A DNA stretch of 64,000 nt from Phytophthora sp. 'mugwort'. Taxonomy: Eukaryota > Oomycota > Peronosporomycetes > Peronosporales > Peronosporaceae. A model generated the notes under the pieces. The model did not search any database. It had not been told where the DNA came from and was given only the letters and a program-made list of their open reading frames with translations. How positions within the stretch are numbered: the first letter of the stretch is position 1; each line of letters opens with the position of its first letter. The DNA is taken from NCBI GenBank assembly GCA_033558025.1, contig JAUCEF010000001.1:1984001-2048000 (forward strand), read 5' to 3'. Below are positions 10,641-22,385 of the stretch, piece by piece. Made by a program: the position numbers and the translations under genes.

Positions 10641-13634
10641 GACGTGATGCAATTTGACTACAAGGAATCAGAAAACGGGAGAAACAAAGTACAAGATAGA
10701 GCGATCTAAAATGTGAACAACCAACTGCTTTTTTGCTGATTACTACGTCTGACGATGTGGTGAATCCATTTGACCTTCATGTCGATGTGGAATCGTGGCC
10801 AAAAGTGAATTTGAACAACTTTGGACTGTTTGCAAGCCGTGCATCGAAGTCTTCATGAACCGCCGAATATCAACACCGCGTCGTATCAAGAGTACGTCTT
10901 ATAGAAGGAGTGGACGATGCAACCGCCAAAACAATCATTCATGAGCGACAGAAGAAACGTTTTTCGAGCCATGAAGATGCGGCAAGTCAACGTTTTTCGA
11001 ACAAGCAATGCAAAACTACGGAAGGCTTGCGCGCCTTGACGAAGAATCCGATTTTTCGTAAATAATTGAGCTGATGCATCGGTCTTGTATCGCGTAGGTT
11101 TGCTCGAATGATTGCAGAGAAGATCTACTCCTGTGACGTAGTTGCGGTTAGCGGCAGATCTTGCCGCCAACAACATCTACGTCAGGTTGCAGCTGAAGAC
11201 AGCTGCAGCCTTTTTGTGGTTCTAAAATATTAGCATATCAATCTGGGATAGGAAACATGCCATAATCAATTATGTGATTGGTCTAAAATCATATAAGATA
11301 GGCAAGATCCAGACAGGTATCTGGATTACTAGATTGAACCACAAATACGTGGAAGTTTAATCAAGGCGATTGGTCGGATAGCTACCAACTGGGATTAAAG
11401 AAGGATAGAGTTTAGGTTAGGCACTAGATACTTCAGGAAGATCCACCGGGCCACTAGTTAGCCGCAGGGCGATCCATAAGATCTAAGCTCAATCTAAATC
11501 ACTTCTCAATTTGCTTTTAAAGCAACAGCTACCTCTCCTCCTCCGACCTCACCCAGCTCGCCAACCAAACCCTGCCGAAAGGCCCTTCGCACCAACCGCT
11601 TCCTCCACGCTTGTGTTACAACTCCATGCTATCAGAGAATGATTAGCCAGCCTGGCCTCCAATGAGGCTCCAATGACGTTTAAGTCGATAGTGGTGAACC
11701 TTGTTTGTGCTCTGTTGCAGAAGCGTTGGATGCATACGCTTACTTCAGTATTCTGGAACGAGGAAGCAGCATGCGACAAGGTGCCTGCGCTGGTCGAGGG
11801 TTGCAGTATACTACCGATAGTAAGCGATCAGGAAAAGAAATACAAATTAGTGTGCGCAGGTTTTATTAATATTATCCATTCAATTCGCTATTCCAATTTG
11901 TTTTTTATCCTGGCAATAAGGGGTGCCAGAATGGACGCGAAGATCGCATGCGATTTCGCCCTGAAATGGCATGCGATTTTCGGACAATAACATGCCATTT
12001 GGGGGTTTCGTCCAGATGATGTCAGAAATTCTGCGGAAATCGCCCAGACAAGAACCCAAACCGAACAATTATGACGATGTGTGCGCGTTAATGCGAATTG
12101 CGATGTGTCATTCATCCATTAGTTCTCTCAGCCGTCAGGCCCCTACTACCTGTTCGCCGTGGGCGCCGCTCTGAATCACCTGCTCAGGCTCAGCGGCGTA
12201 GCCTTCGACGCCTGACCGGTTGATTCAGCGTTGTCCACACCGCGTTTTGTTTTTAAGCCGCCAACACCCTTACGCCACAGCCGCCGTGCTGTTGCTCGAG
12301 AACCTGGTGCACGCCGAGATGCACGTGACTCGAACGGCGCATAGGCGTGCATCATCGCGAGAGCCAACCGCCCGGCCTTGTCCACGGTAGATTCAACTCA
12401 CCAACGCTCACGGTCACCGGGGCCCACCAACACTCTCAGAGCCGCGCTCGCGACGGCGGCAGCGGCGGCGGCGGCCGGCCGAAATGCGAAAGGCAGCCAC
12501 AGTGGCGGAGGCTGACTGGACATCATCACACAAATCCGGTGTTGCAATACCAAAGACGAGTGACCACCAGCGCTTAAACCGCCCAGTCGTAGGGTAGACC
12601 TCCGCGCTCTCGCTATCCTGGAGTGGACGAAACCTTTGGCGGAAACTCTCCATTTGTTTACGACCGGATTGAGTGCTTCCCAGTCGTCGAGTCTACGGTC
12701 AAAGAGCTGTTCCAGATCCTGATGCAGATCCTGCTACGCGACCGCGAAAGCAAACTCACTGCGGTGTCTGTACCGCGTTGCGATGGTAACAGCCAGATAG
12801 CGATGATAGCAGCCTGGCAGCGACGACGGCGTCGGGCAAGCTTCTTCGTCTTAAAGATTCCGTTCCCTTTTGACGCATAGGATATTGTTTGGCGCTTAGG
12901 CAAATAGCATGTGCTCTTTCCTAAAATCGTCCACCTTTGGAGGTGGGCGATCATAGCACATAGTAAAAATGCATTGTCGCAATTGGCTACAATAAAAGTT
13001 CGCTTAGGAAACGCGTTCGCTTAGGACAGGATCGATATGGTGACTGATTTCTGGACAGACTAAGGCACATTCCCCCGAACCATTGGGTAACTGCAGACAA
13101 CAGTCAGGAAACTAATATGACGAAGATTCCGCAGTTGTACTTGTCGAGTTGTATACCCACGTTGGTGACTATTTTGTATGAATTGCGTTGCCCATGCACC
13201 GAAGCACGATGCATCGTACAACATGTACCCAAAAAAGCGCTTTTCAAAAATTGTACATTGCGATTTACAAACTACCTATTTGTCGGATCGAGTGAGACAA
13301 TACCGTAGTTACTGGCTGAAACCAAGTCAAAATTAAACCTCATTAGTTTCTTTGGGGAGCAGCGCTTTCCGCGCCAATGGCACCCGTCCCACACATCGAC
13401 ATGTCCAGCATGCCACGCAGGCGGAAGAACAAGAACAAGAAGAAGTATAAAGTGCGGTTGTCACCTTGCCATTGTCTCTTGTTTGTAGAAACTAACCTAG
13501 CTTTGTAGGGCGCGCTTTTGAGCTTTCCGCCGTATTCTCTCTTTGCTCTTACCATATTATTTATTGGAGATTTTTATGTTTATCAGAAGGGGTGTCACCC
13601 TCTTGTATTCAATGTATCACTTAAGCCGGATGTA
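10641..13634. other. unassigned stretch
   Basis: No supported gene. Short frames occur on both strands (10886-11176 minus, 11673-11990 plus, 12658-12954 minus, 13117-13308 plus) but none shows a recognisable motif. A GGC-rich low-complexity patch lies at about 12450-12480. The sequence is probably old repeat. Confidence 0.3.
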
Positions 13635-14799
13635 CAGATTTGGACAGAAAGATACGACGGACGCAAAACAATGACACATTGTTTTTTTTGTTGGCCGTGC
13701 AATACAACAATTTTAACCAATGAGGTCGGAGGAGTTGCAGGGCACCGTCCACTCATAATTAGAGGTGAAATAGAGGATGAATTTATTGGCGCGAATGGAG
13801 CAGTAAATCCCTTGGAAGATGGAGGATCCCAACCCCGTTCACTTCGACGACGAGTCGGATGAGGGGTAGCAGAACCCCGGTGCCTTCATGTGGATTAAAG
13901 GCGATTCGCTGGCGCCACATGCCAGAGCGATCGCGACGTCGTTTCTAAGATTGTGGAGATCGCGCGTGTGACCCCCCACGACGTGCGTCCAATGAACTGC
14001 TCGATACATTTTCCGCTTGCGCACCCTCGGTGCCTGCTATCCTATCTATAGGTTCAGTTCGACTTGGGCTGTGATGATGGTCTCATCTGCATCGAGGCTG
14101 CTAAGCACTACGGCGCGCACGCTCACGGCGTGGGAATCGAGGAGTTCCTGATCAAGCGCTTTCGCGAGCTGATCGTCGCCAAAATGATCTACGGCGGCTC
14201 GTGAGCGTAGCGCATGGTGACCTGCTGGAGGAAGACCTTTCGGAGGCTACGGTCATTATCACGTACCTGCAGCCGGATGCGCCGGATCAATTGGTGCTCA
14301 AATTCACAAAGTTGCTTAGACAGACCGACAGCTGAGACCCACGATTGCAAAGTTAATCACCCGAAAAGGGTAACTTGGTGCCGGGGTTCCAAGGCAGTAG
14401 GTGCACCTGCTGACGTCCTCCGCCCTATCTGGTGAGTCCTGACAGTCCTGCTTTTTGCCAAGCCTTGCTAACACTGCTCTCACTAACCGCATCCCACGCC
14501 TTGACGACGCGGTCCACAAGCCGGTTGCGCTTCTTAGGGACCGATAGCTTTTGTAGGTTCAGCAATCTGTCCTCCGCGTAATTGAACCCTCATCACCTGA
14601 ATAAAAAAGAGATAGCAAACCGGTTGAGAGCGATGTTTTATCGCTGCCAAAGTCAATTTTGCTATGCGTATTTAAATTTAGTCTCTCAAGTCTGATTGGT
14701 TAAATATCAGGGTTGGCTACAAATGTCACTATTTTGTGTCCGCATCTGTCACCATACAATAGAAAAACCTAAAGCGTCACATCTTTCTGTCCAAATCTG
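13635..14799. mobile_element. 1165 bp TIR element carrying a methyltransferase gene fragment
   Basis: CAGATTTGGACAGAAAGAT at 13635 is repeated exactly in inverted form at 14781-14799, giving 19 bp perfect terminal repeats, with further weaker similarity inside. TA dinucleotides flank both ends (13633-13634 and 14800-14801). The inner part of the repeat (GACAGAAAGATG, then TGAC at the right end) resembles the ends of the element inside the CRN gene. It encodes no transposase. Its interior contains a fragment of a SAM-dependent methyltransferase gene, which makes it look like a Pack-type gene-capturing element. Confidence 0.75.
13819..14334 (+). pseudogene. captured SAM-dependent methyltransferase fragment
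   Basis: Coding pieces read MEDPNPVHFDDESDEG at 13819, then EIARVTPHD at about 13955-13980, then, after a likely intron, QFDLGCDDGLICIEAAKHYG (14055 on). That last piece is a class I methyltransferase motif I (DLGCGDG-like, binding S-adenosylmethionine) followed by the acidic ribose-binding region (GVGIEEF). After a one-base shift near 14200 the frame continues with VAHGDLLEEDLSEATVIITY, equivalent to motifs II-III/IV. The candidate intron is 13980-14051, starting GTGCGT and ending CTATAG. The C-terminal third is missing and there are stops (TAG near 13867, TGA near 14201). It lies entirely within the TIR element, so capture is inferred. Confidence 0.65.
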
Positions 14800-14801
14800 T
14801 A

Positions 14802-15493
14802 TCATTCGATCCGATAAAAACGGTAGGTCGTCAGCGGACATGAATCGCATACACTTTTGGGCATTTATTACATATGGCTGTCAAGCATTATTAAATTGGA
14901 TAAGATGTTTTTGGTGGGATTAGGAAGGGCTAGCAAACGTTTTTGTCCGCTGGATTCATCGAAGCCTTGTTGTGTTGCGGTAGGGGTTGTCGTGTTGTTA
15001 CCGATATGTGGTAAGTACTTAACCTACCTACGGTACTTCGAAGTACATGTACTACTGTAATAACGCCATTCCCCCAGCTGTGTAAACTGCTGGTCATCGA
15101 GAGCTATGTAATCATTCCTGTGAAGCATGTACTTCGAAGTATTCCAGGAGTAGGGATTCACATCGAAGGGATCATCATACAAGACATGCACTGTATCCTT
15201 GATCGCAATCTACTTCAATTAGATTGCGACCAAGCCTCATTAAGTGATGTAGACAGTCCTCCATAAAGATTTATTAATAATACCGATAAGGCACATACTG
15301 TGGAGAGATGATCCGCGTGTATTCAGGATAGCATGCTGAGATAGTACAATCACGGTGTCAATGAAGCAGAGCAGACGAAGACTTTGCCAATGTTGCCGTT
15401 CGTGGTCTCAAGCTCATTTCAGCTTTCACCTCGCAATAGCTGTACCACCGGTCGACGATTCAAGTATCAGCCAGGCTGCCACCCTGTACCCCG
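14802..15493. other. upstream region of the protease-like gene
   Basis: I see no coding sequence here. The stretch between the TIR element and the start codon at 15494 should hold the promoter, but no clear TATA box or oomycete initiator could be assigned. Confidence 0.3.
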
Positions 15494-16426
15494 ATGATGA
15501 AGTACATCCAAGTCGCCGTGCTCGCGTCGATGATAGCAGCGTTCGTACACGCTATCTCGTTCTCCGAGCTCACGGGGGATCTCACGCCCAATGAAGAAAA
15601 TCGCATCATTGGTGGATCGAACGCCGACATTGACAAGTACAGATTCATGGCGAGTGTTCTCATCAATGGCACTAAGAGTGAGAGTATTTGTGGTGGCACA
15701 CTGGTCGCACCCCAGTACGTTCTCACGGCTGGCCAGTGTTTGATCCCGGGGATGAGCGATGTTTACGTCTCGATTGGGTCGAAACACAGGTCGGGTAAGA
15801 AATCGAAGACATCAGAGATGATACACGTCGTGGAAGCATTTCGTCATCCGTCGTATAACGCGGCTCTAGATGTTAACGTGCACACATACGATGTGGCATT
15901 ACTCAAGTTGGAGACGCCATCGAAGATCCACCCAGCACGTTTGGCTGCTCCGGATGGATCCGACAATAAACCCGGTGTGGTGGCTACTACTATAGGCTGG
16001 GGGGAAGCGGACAACGAAGCATCTAGCGACATTCTTCGGGCTGCGAAGGTCAAGCTAATCACGAAGGCAAAATGTGTTAAGATCTATGCTGCTGCAGTAG
16101 GGGGGGATATCACTGAGATGGATGCTGAAATCGGCGGCGAATCTATTATCTGTGCGGACACTGGGAATGGAAAGGGTTCTTGCGGTAATGAATCAGGTGG
16201 GCCTCTCCTCGTAAATGGGGTGGTCGTAGGCATAACGAGCAGCGTATCGTCGAAATGTGATGTTGATCCTGGAATGTTCGCGGATGTCGCGAGTGCGTCT
16301 GATTTCATTAACGGTGCCCTGAGTGGTGGATCCAGCGGTAATGTCACGGGATTGTTGGCCCCTTGGGACGGCGATACGAATGACCTTTTAGACAAAATGG
16401 TCGCGTCAGGACTTTTTCCGGTCTAG
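15494..16426 (+). CDS. secreted trypsin-like serine protease homologue (glucanase-inhibitor-like)
   Basis: A 310-residue intact ORF. Residues 1-20 form a signal peptide ending AFVHA. A short propeptide leads to RIIGG (37-41), the trypsin activation site. The S1 fold follows: CGGTLV at 67-72, the His-loop as LTAGQC (His57 replaced by Gln81), the catalytic Asp in DVALLKL (Asp133), and the Ser loop as GNESGGP (Ser234 present, preceding Asp replaced by Glu). Loss of His should abolish proteolysis. Phytophthora glucanase inhibitor proteins are known as S1 homologues with a broken triad that bind plant endoglucanases in the apoplast, so that role is the best inference. A secreted pseudoprotease of other function cannot be excluded. 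A second ATG follows at once (15497). It is the only intact gene in the repeat-rich part. Confidence 0.85.
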   Translation: MMKYIQVAVLASMIAAFVHAISFSELTGDLTPNEENRIIGGSNADIDKYRFMASVLINGTKSESICGGTLVAPQYVLTAGQCLIPGMSDVYVSIGSKHRSGKKSKTSEMIHVVEAFRHPSYNAALDVNVHTYDVALLKLETPSKIHPARLAAPDGSDNKPGVVATTIGWGEADNEASSDILRAAKVKLITKAKCVKIYAAAVGGDITEMDAEIGGESIICADTGNGKGSCGNESGGPLLVNGVVVGITSSVSSKCDVDPGMFADVASASDFINGALSGGSSGNVTGLLAPWDGDTNDLLDKMVASGLFPV

Positions 16427-16429
16427 TGT

Positions 16430-17865
16430 AAATTGGAACATTCCACAGACATGTTCACTTTTCGATGGGTACCACCGAGGTAATGGAATAACCCGCTGCA
16501 AAGACTGCAATGCGAGCCTTTGCACTTCTTCAATTTTTTTTCTTAGCGTGAATATTATACATCAGTTTTTGTTCTGTGGGTTGTCACATCAATGCGGCTT
16601 CCCGTCGATACAGAAATGTAATCGGTCTCGCTGAACGCGATGTGGAGTCGGCTAATGTCTTCGTTAGTCAACGTCCGCTGCTGTTCCAGCCCTGCCGAAC
16701 CGCAAGGTTTAATCAAGACATCTGCTGTCTTGATCGCAACATTGTCGCCAGTTCGATACTAACTTTCCTTTTAAAGTTAAAAGGCTTAATAGTCGTACGT
16801 ACACCGAGTTATCGTTCAATACATATCTCAATGTCTCAATACATATCTCCAGTTCTGGGTTGAGAGTTTGGAACGTGCTTGCGTAGCTGAATTCCTTGAT
16901 ACTGTTCGTGTCCACGAGTGCTCTCTGTGTCAGCTCTTCGTTGGGCTCTTCACTTCAGTGACAAGCGCCTTGTCCTTTTCAAGTCGTACAATACACAAGG
17001 AGGACACTCGAAATCGCAGCGTCAATAAGGTGCTCGAGACTCGAGGAGAGCGCGCATGTGCCGGGCTCACACTGATCTCACCCTTAATTTAATATGTTAA
17101 CGAAAAACACACCGACTGACTTGGACCTAACAGGCGTATGCAATGTAATTCTTGGGCGAAGAATTCCGGCGACTTTATCGTGGCAATGGAAGGACTCTTT
17201 GAAGTCAAATACCGATCACGGTATACTGAAGCAGAGCTGAACTTCCCCAGGTATTCTCTTGGATACCAGCAATAAATCAAATTGCAATGCACTGACAAAA
17301 AAAGCGCAAAACTCTTTGTGAATGTAGACGATATTTACGGTCCTTGAATGCGATGTATTCGTTCTGTTGGCTGGTAAGATGGACCCCATGCGCAGCTGTA
17401 CGTCAGCGTCGGAACCATCTAGTATATATGTTTTCCATGTAAGAGCATCTCCTCTGCGGCTGCGCTACCGACTTCCTCCGCTTATAGTGGACAGGTCAGG
17501 TACCGGTACAAGGTACCACACTCCAAAGGTGACGCTCCGGTAATTACCGAAAGTGGCGTAGGTGTACTTAGAAAAGTGTGTACGGTAATACAAAGCACAT
17601 CTTATGCACAGACTGTGATTCACAGTCACACAGTCAAATAAACTGTTGGCAATTGGTCATGCGCACGCGGAGATATCTCTGCGATGACTGCAATGACGAC
17701 GCTGTGCTTTCGTATTCATCTACACAGGTATGTAGTCTAACTGCGTGTGGAATCTCAGGTCTGTAGTGTGTTTGTGGACTAACTTCGTCAGGTGATTTTT
17801 TCAGTTATCAGCTCCAAAGAAGTTATGGGTGACAATATACATTCGTATTACTGACAAATTATCAC
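16430..17865. other. unassigned stretch
   Basis: Nothing convincing is encoded. A T-rich run near 16530 follows the protease-like gene and may mark its 3' end. Small frames at 16576-16863 and 17578-17766 have no recognisable motif. Confidence 0.3.
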
Positions 17866-18115
17866 TCTGTATTTCCTATGTCGTCATCCGAATCGAATTC
17901 GCCAACATGTGCATCAATAGCGCAGTATTTGGCAAGGCTTTCGATCAAATCTGCTGCTGCGATGTCAGCTTCGTTGAGTAAGGCATTTCAAAAGTAGCTT
18001 TCGCCGAGATTCGTAGGCATCAGGGCTTAGGTCGGGGAACAGCATCTTAATAAACTTTCGAACGTCCTTCGACTCTCCTAGCGCACTTGCAGCGTGGAAC
18101 TTCTCCTATGCTGTA
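17866..18115 (-). pseudogene. unrecognised coding fragment
   Basis: On the minus strand the sequence reads as protein in two frames joined by one shift near 17990: first FHAASALGESKDVRKFIKML and on to YESRRKLLL, then ALLNEADIAAADLIESLAKY and an acidic end with GEFDSDDDIG. The style is that of the C-terminus of a transposase or nuclear protein, but I cannot name it. Confidence 0.3.
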
Positions 18116-18540
18116 AAAAAAGCGCGGCGCTTTCCGGTGGAGGAACGAGGAGGGTTGTGCAATAAATGGTGATTGTCTCGGTTTAAAACCGTATACAACT
18201 AGTTTAGACGATGCGATATGTTTGCAACGTCGCTTATATGTGGAACTAAGGAGTTCCTCAAAACACAGCAATATGCTTGGTCGCTCTTATATGGGATTGT
18301 TCACTAAGCGGAGGAAGTCGGTATCGCTATCGCCCAACCGATTTGGTGCGAAAATTATATGGGACGGTAATTTATCTCCCACCGAGGCCTCGCTATCGCT
18401 AAAAACGCTTCGACTACTCGCCAAAAGGCGCCTCTTCGCGCCAAAATCAACCCAGTCTAGCAAGGATGGCGAGTGGCTGGCTATCCTGAAAGGCCGGGTC
18501 TGCACAGAATCTTTGGGCGGCAAGCAAACAAGACGCAGCG

Positions 18541-19470
18541 ATGCCTCGAGGGTCGAACTTCACGGAGGAGGAGGAGATACAGCTGTGCATGTCGTATCTT
18601 GAGATTGGCGAGGATGCGAGAACGGGGTCCGACCAGGCATCGGCTACATTCTGGAAGCGCATTCACGAGCATTTCACCGTTGCTCGACCAGACGGCTCGG
18701 TGACGCGAGAGATTCGCTCGCTGGAATGTAACTGATCCAAGATCTCTGCTCAAGTGAAGCTGTTTTCAGCTGCGATGGACAGGGTCGAGCGTCGCTCAGG
18801 AGCAAGCTTCGAAGCCGAAATCAGAGACGCGCACTCTATCTACATCAGAACGGAGGATCGCGATGGAGTGACACCAGCAAAGCCATTAACCTGCTGCACT
18901 GCTGGCGTATTTTGCGCAACGAACCGCTATGAGCATCCTATCAAGGAGGCACAGAGCCAGGGACGGCAAGCAACGGTTCAGAGGGGGGGGTAGCTCACCT
19001 ATCCCGTCCGCAAGGCAGAAAACTACAAAGGAGGAAAAGAAAACGGCAGCCTCAACGTCGACTTCAATTACTGAGCTGGCGAAGGCTAACAAAGAATTGC
19101 AAGTAAGAAGCGTGCGCGCGCAATTCAAGATGCAAGTGATGTCGCACTGTTTACCGTTTCTCTTGTTGCTCTGGATCCGGTCTCGCGCCGATTCTTTGAG
19201 CTCGTCGCTGCCAACTGCTTGCAAGACTCGAGAAAGCTGTTGATGCTGAGGGCAATATTGCAGCGGAGGAAGAGGTCACGGCTACTGCTTCAATATTGCC
19301 CTCAGCATCACGAACGGGGATAGTAATGTGCAGGATGTTGAATACAGCACGACTTCCACCGCGGCAAGACCAATGCATTTTACGCCGATGCTGGGGTCAT
19401 TGATTCCGCCGCTTGTAACGTCTAGCGAATATTCCAGTGATGTTCAATCAGGTCGTGCTGTAGTATAGCG
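18541..19470 (+). pseudogene. Myb/SANT-like protein of a Harbinger element, decayed
   Basis: The frame opens with MPRGSNFTEEEEIQLCMSYL, the Myb/SANT-like start typical of the second ORF of oomycete PIF/Harbinger elements, which binds DNA and assists the transposase. TFWKRIHEHF follows, then a shift and DAHSIYIRTED, then a lysine-rich K/E/S tail with KTTKEEKKTAASTSTS and ELAKANKELQ (coiled coil). Stops at about 18735, 18993 and 19243 break it. It is convergent with the DDE gene at 19448-20815, forming a two-gene element. Confidence 0.6.
19241..19310. repeat. perfect 20 bp inverted repeat
   Basis: TGATGCTGAGGGCAATATTG (19241-19260) is exactly mirrored by CAATATTGCCCTCAGCATCA (19291-19310) with a 30-base loop. 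It lies near the 3' end of the Myb/SANT-like frame, just before the convergent DDE gene ends. Confidence 0.9.
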
Positions 19471-20815
19471 TGAGCAGCACGATTTTGTATACGCGAAATA
19501 CCAGCAAGTAATTCATCGAAAGCGTAGTTTGAGCAGCAGGTGGAGAATCGATGGGATGTATGTAGGCGTCTTCCATATCGTCACGTTCGTCTTCGACGAT
19601 CATGTCGCGTAGAGCTACACAGCATCGCCACGCATGCGAAGCATTTCTTCGCCCCACAAACGTTCCGGCCGGGAAAGTATGCCAAATCGTCCTTTCAAAA
19701 CGCTAAAACACCGCTCAACATCTTTACGAACGCTTTCACAACCGCTTGCATAGTGCTTCTCCTTCGCTGACTCAGGTTGACGAATCGATTTAACGAACAC
19801 AGACCAGTTCGGATAGATTCCATCACACAGCAAGTACCACATCGAGCGGGTTTTGCAATTAACCTCGTATCCATAAGCAGGTGCATTGCCTTTCAGCCAG
19901 TTAACTATCAACGGAGAGCGATTTACCGCGTTAATGTCATTGTTAGATCCAGGTACCCCAACAAGAATGCCGATTCCATAAAGCTCTGGTTGCAACTGTC
20001 TCCATGATCATCGCCAAGTTTCCATCACGATCCTGGTACATGCCATGCCAGGCAGTAGGGCAGTTATTCACTGCCAGTGAGTGAAGTCGAGAGATCCGAA
20101 CATCCCCGGAACGCCACGACATGCAGTGAGTGCAGCATGTCGGGCAATATCAGCAGGTGTAGGCTCACGTAGGTACTCCTCCCCAAAACACTTAATTACT
20201 GCCTTCAGTGCTTGAGGCTCTCCAACGCAGTAGATTCTGCAATTCGAACGTATTCTCAGTTGCATCAGCACATATCCCGTAGCAAAGCATCCGCATCACG
20301 GCAGTAATTTTTTGACGAGGTGAAAACCCCAACACTCCAACTGCGTCTGGACGCTGGACAAAGTAGCTGTCCACTGCTATCGCCTCCTCCACTACGCGAG
20401 CAAACACACGCCTAGACATGCGAAAGCGACGGAAAAATAGAGCCTCAGGAAAAAGAGGTATCGGAGCGAAGTGTCTTTGTAAAGCAATTGATCCGCAGCA
20501 ACACGTCCCCAATCGATGTTTGGACTTCTGCCAGGTAGTGACCCCTCTCTGCTTCTTCTTCGGAGGCTCCCCCACAGCAGCGACAGTCACGTACTCCCCG
20601 ACTGCAGCCGCGGCCTCGTCGACACCTTCATCGTCGCTAATCGCCTCCTGGATGAAAGCTAGCAGAGGCTTGATCTGCTCTCTCCAACTCATCCTGGCCC
20701 TTGCTTTCTGCAGTGAGACGACGGTTCGCCTATGGCGATAGATATGTGCGTTACGAGTGCGTACAATCCTCGCTAAAGTGGTAATAGATGCGTTTCTTTG
20801 TGCTAAAGGCCGCAT
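19448..20815 (-). pseudogene. PIF/Harbinger DDE transposase, decayed
   Basis: Read on the minus strand from 20815. An N-terminal basic region and a helical domain (EALFFRRFRMSRRVFARVVE, SPRQKITAVMRMLCYG) run to 20192. GEEYLRE and the first catalytic Asp in FGSLDFTHW come next at about 20080. The second region, GVPGSNNDINAVNRSPL and LLCDGIYPNW with the second Asp, follows, and then the Glu region VRKDVERCFSVLKGRF. IVEDERDD at the end is typical for the family. Two to three frameshifts make it inactive. It pairs with the convergent Myb/SANT-like gene. Terminal repeats were not resolved. Confidence 0.8.
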
Positions 20816-21611
20816 TAAAGAAAGCGATAGCGTGGCCGTGGTGAAGATGCTCTAACCGACTCAAAATATAAGCTGGCAAGATAATGTGCATCTTAAGTAG
20901 CAACACGAGTACTAATAGCTCTTATTGCAAAACAGCTTCAAATCAGTCGTATCTCAGTCTCTTGTTGCGTGTGTGTCAGCACCAAGTTTTTTCTGATCGT
21001 TTGACCGATCCAGAAAGTTATCTAACCGGCTCGAGTTCAGCAGTTTTACTTCGGGTGGAGCGACAATTGTAACTTTTGCCGGTGCCTTTTCATCATCTTC
21101 GTTATTGTGCTTCCCCATATATTTGATAAATTGCCAATTCAACCTTTAAGGCATTTGATCATGTTCGGTCTATGTGCTCGCAACGATTTTAATCGTACTT
21201 AACAGTGTGTCATAGTAAACACAAGCGCTTCGTGACCTTGCGCGATTTGCTGCGTGATTGATTCGATGAATCGCTCGTGAAAGTTTGGTAGAAAGCACAA
21301 TATCTTCCATCACACGGGATAAATTACTGGGCGGTCGTGCAGCTCCTCCGAAGTCGGCATCCTTCAACTCGTCCCAGAGAATCACCACCATCTTCTCTGT
21401 GTACAGAAAACGCCGACTAAAAGAAGGAGCATCGGGTATAAGAGGAAGATATAATTCGAATTATAAGAGCCATGAGATGAATTCCAAATCTTTTGCAATA
21501 GTAACAACAAGACAGACTGTCTATAAGCATGTAAGAGTGTAAGAGAGCTTCCTCACCAATCCTTAATCTCGCGTTGTAAGACGAAAAAGAATATGCGGCT
21601 CGCTCTGAATT
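20816..21611. other. unassigned stretch
   Basis: A minus frame at 21391-21170 (MVVILWDELKDADFGGAARP) continuing near 21142-20954 looks like old coding sequence, but I do not recognise it. Nothing else is supported. Confidence 0.3.
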
Positions 21612-22309
21612 ATGACCAACACTAGAGCAATTGTTTCGTCACGCCAACACCTCACTATCTACGAAAGAATGAGCTCCGCCGCTATCACTTAGCAAACCCA
21701 GTCTCAAGCATGCTGACTTCCAGCAGTGGGTTATAGTGCACCTCGATAAAAGCATCGGTCTTTCGACGGTTGGTAAAATTGTTAAACAACCCCTTAACAG
21801 TACACCCAGCGGCAACATGAAAAAGAAACGCAAACCTCAGCACGCTTCTATCGAGACCGAACTTATGACATTCGTGCATGCTCAAGAAGCAAAGTGTATT
21901 CTTTCTGACGAGGTTCTGCGAACGAAAGCGAACGAACTTGTTTCGGAGGAGGCTATTTTGCTGTCCTGGATTCAGCGTTTAAAGGTCCGTCATGGCGTGA
22001 CGCTGCACAAGCTACACGGGGGGGCCGGCTCGATATACATTACTATGGTTGGACAGCAGTTCGTTGAATTAATCGAGTTGCTTGACCGATACAACCCCCA
22101 GGAAATTTTTAATATGGACGATTTTTTATCGCATGCTATCCAACCAAATGCTATAGTGGTCGCCGTAATTGATCTCGATTGGAAAATAATCTCACACGTT
22201 AAAAAAATAATCTCATCGCTTGTCGTATAGATTAATTGATGTACGAAAGAAATCCTGAAATTGAAAATAATCTCACTAGAAAACTTTATATGAGCTTTAC
22301 TATCGGGCT

Positions 22310-22385
22310 TATTCATGGTGTGGTGGTTAATGATTGCCCTACCAATCGCCGCACTGTGAGTTCAATCCCTCAGCAGGAGTATATA
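22310..22385 (+). repeat. candidate tRNA-derived SINE head
   Basis: GTGTGGTGGTTAATGATTGC resembles a Pol III A box region and GAGTTCAATCCCTC about 35 bases later resembles a B box (GTTCNANNC). GATTG and CAATC between them can form an anticodon-like arm. No full tRNA fold is possible, so a SINE head or chance resemblance are both open. Confidence 0.3.

Noticed and set aside
12414..12653. A GGC-repeat region as a possible CpG-rich promoter or repeat array
   Set aside because: It is a short low-complexity patch only; there is no periodic array or adjacent gene.
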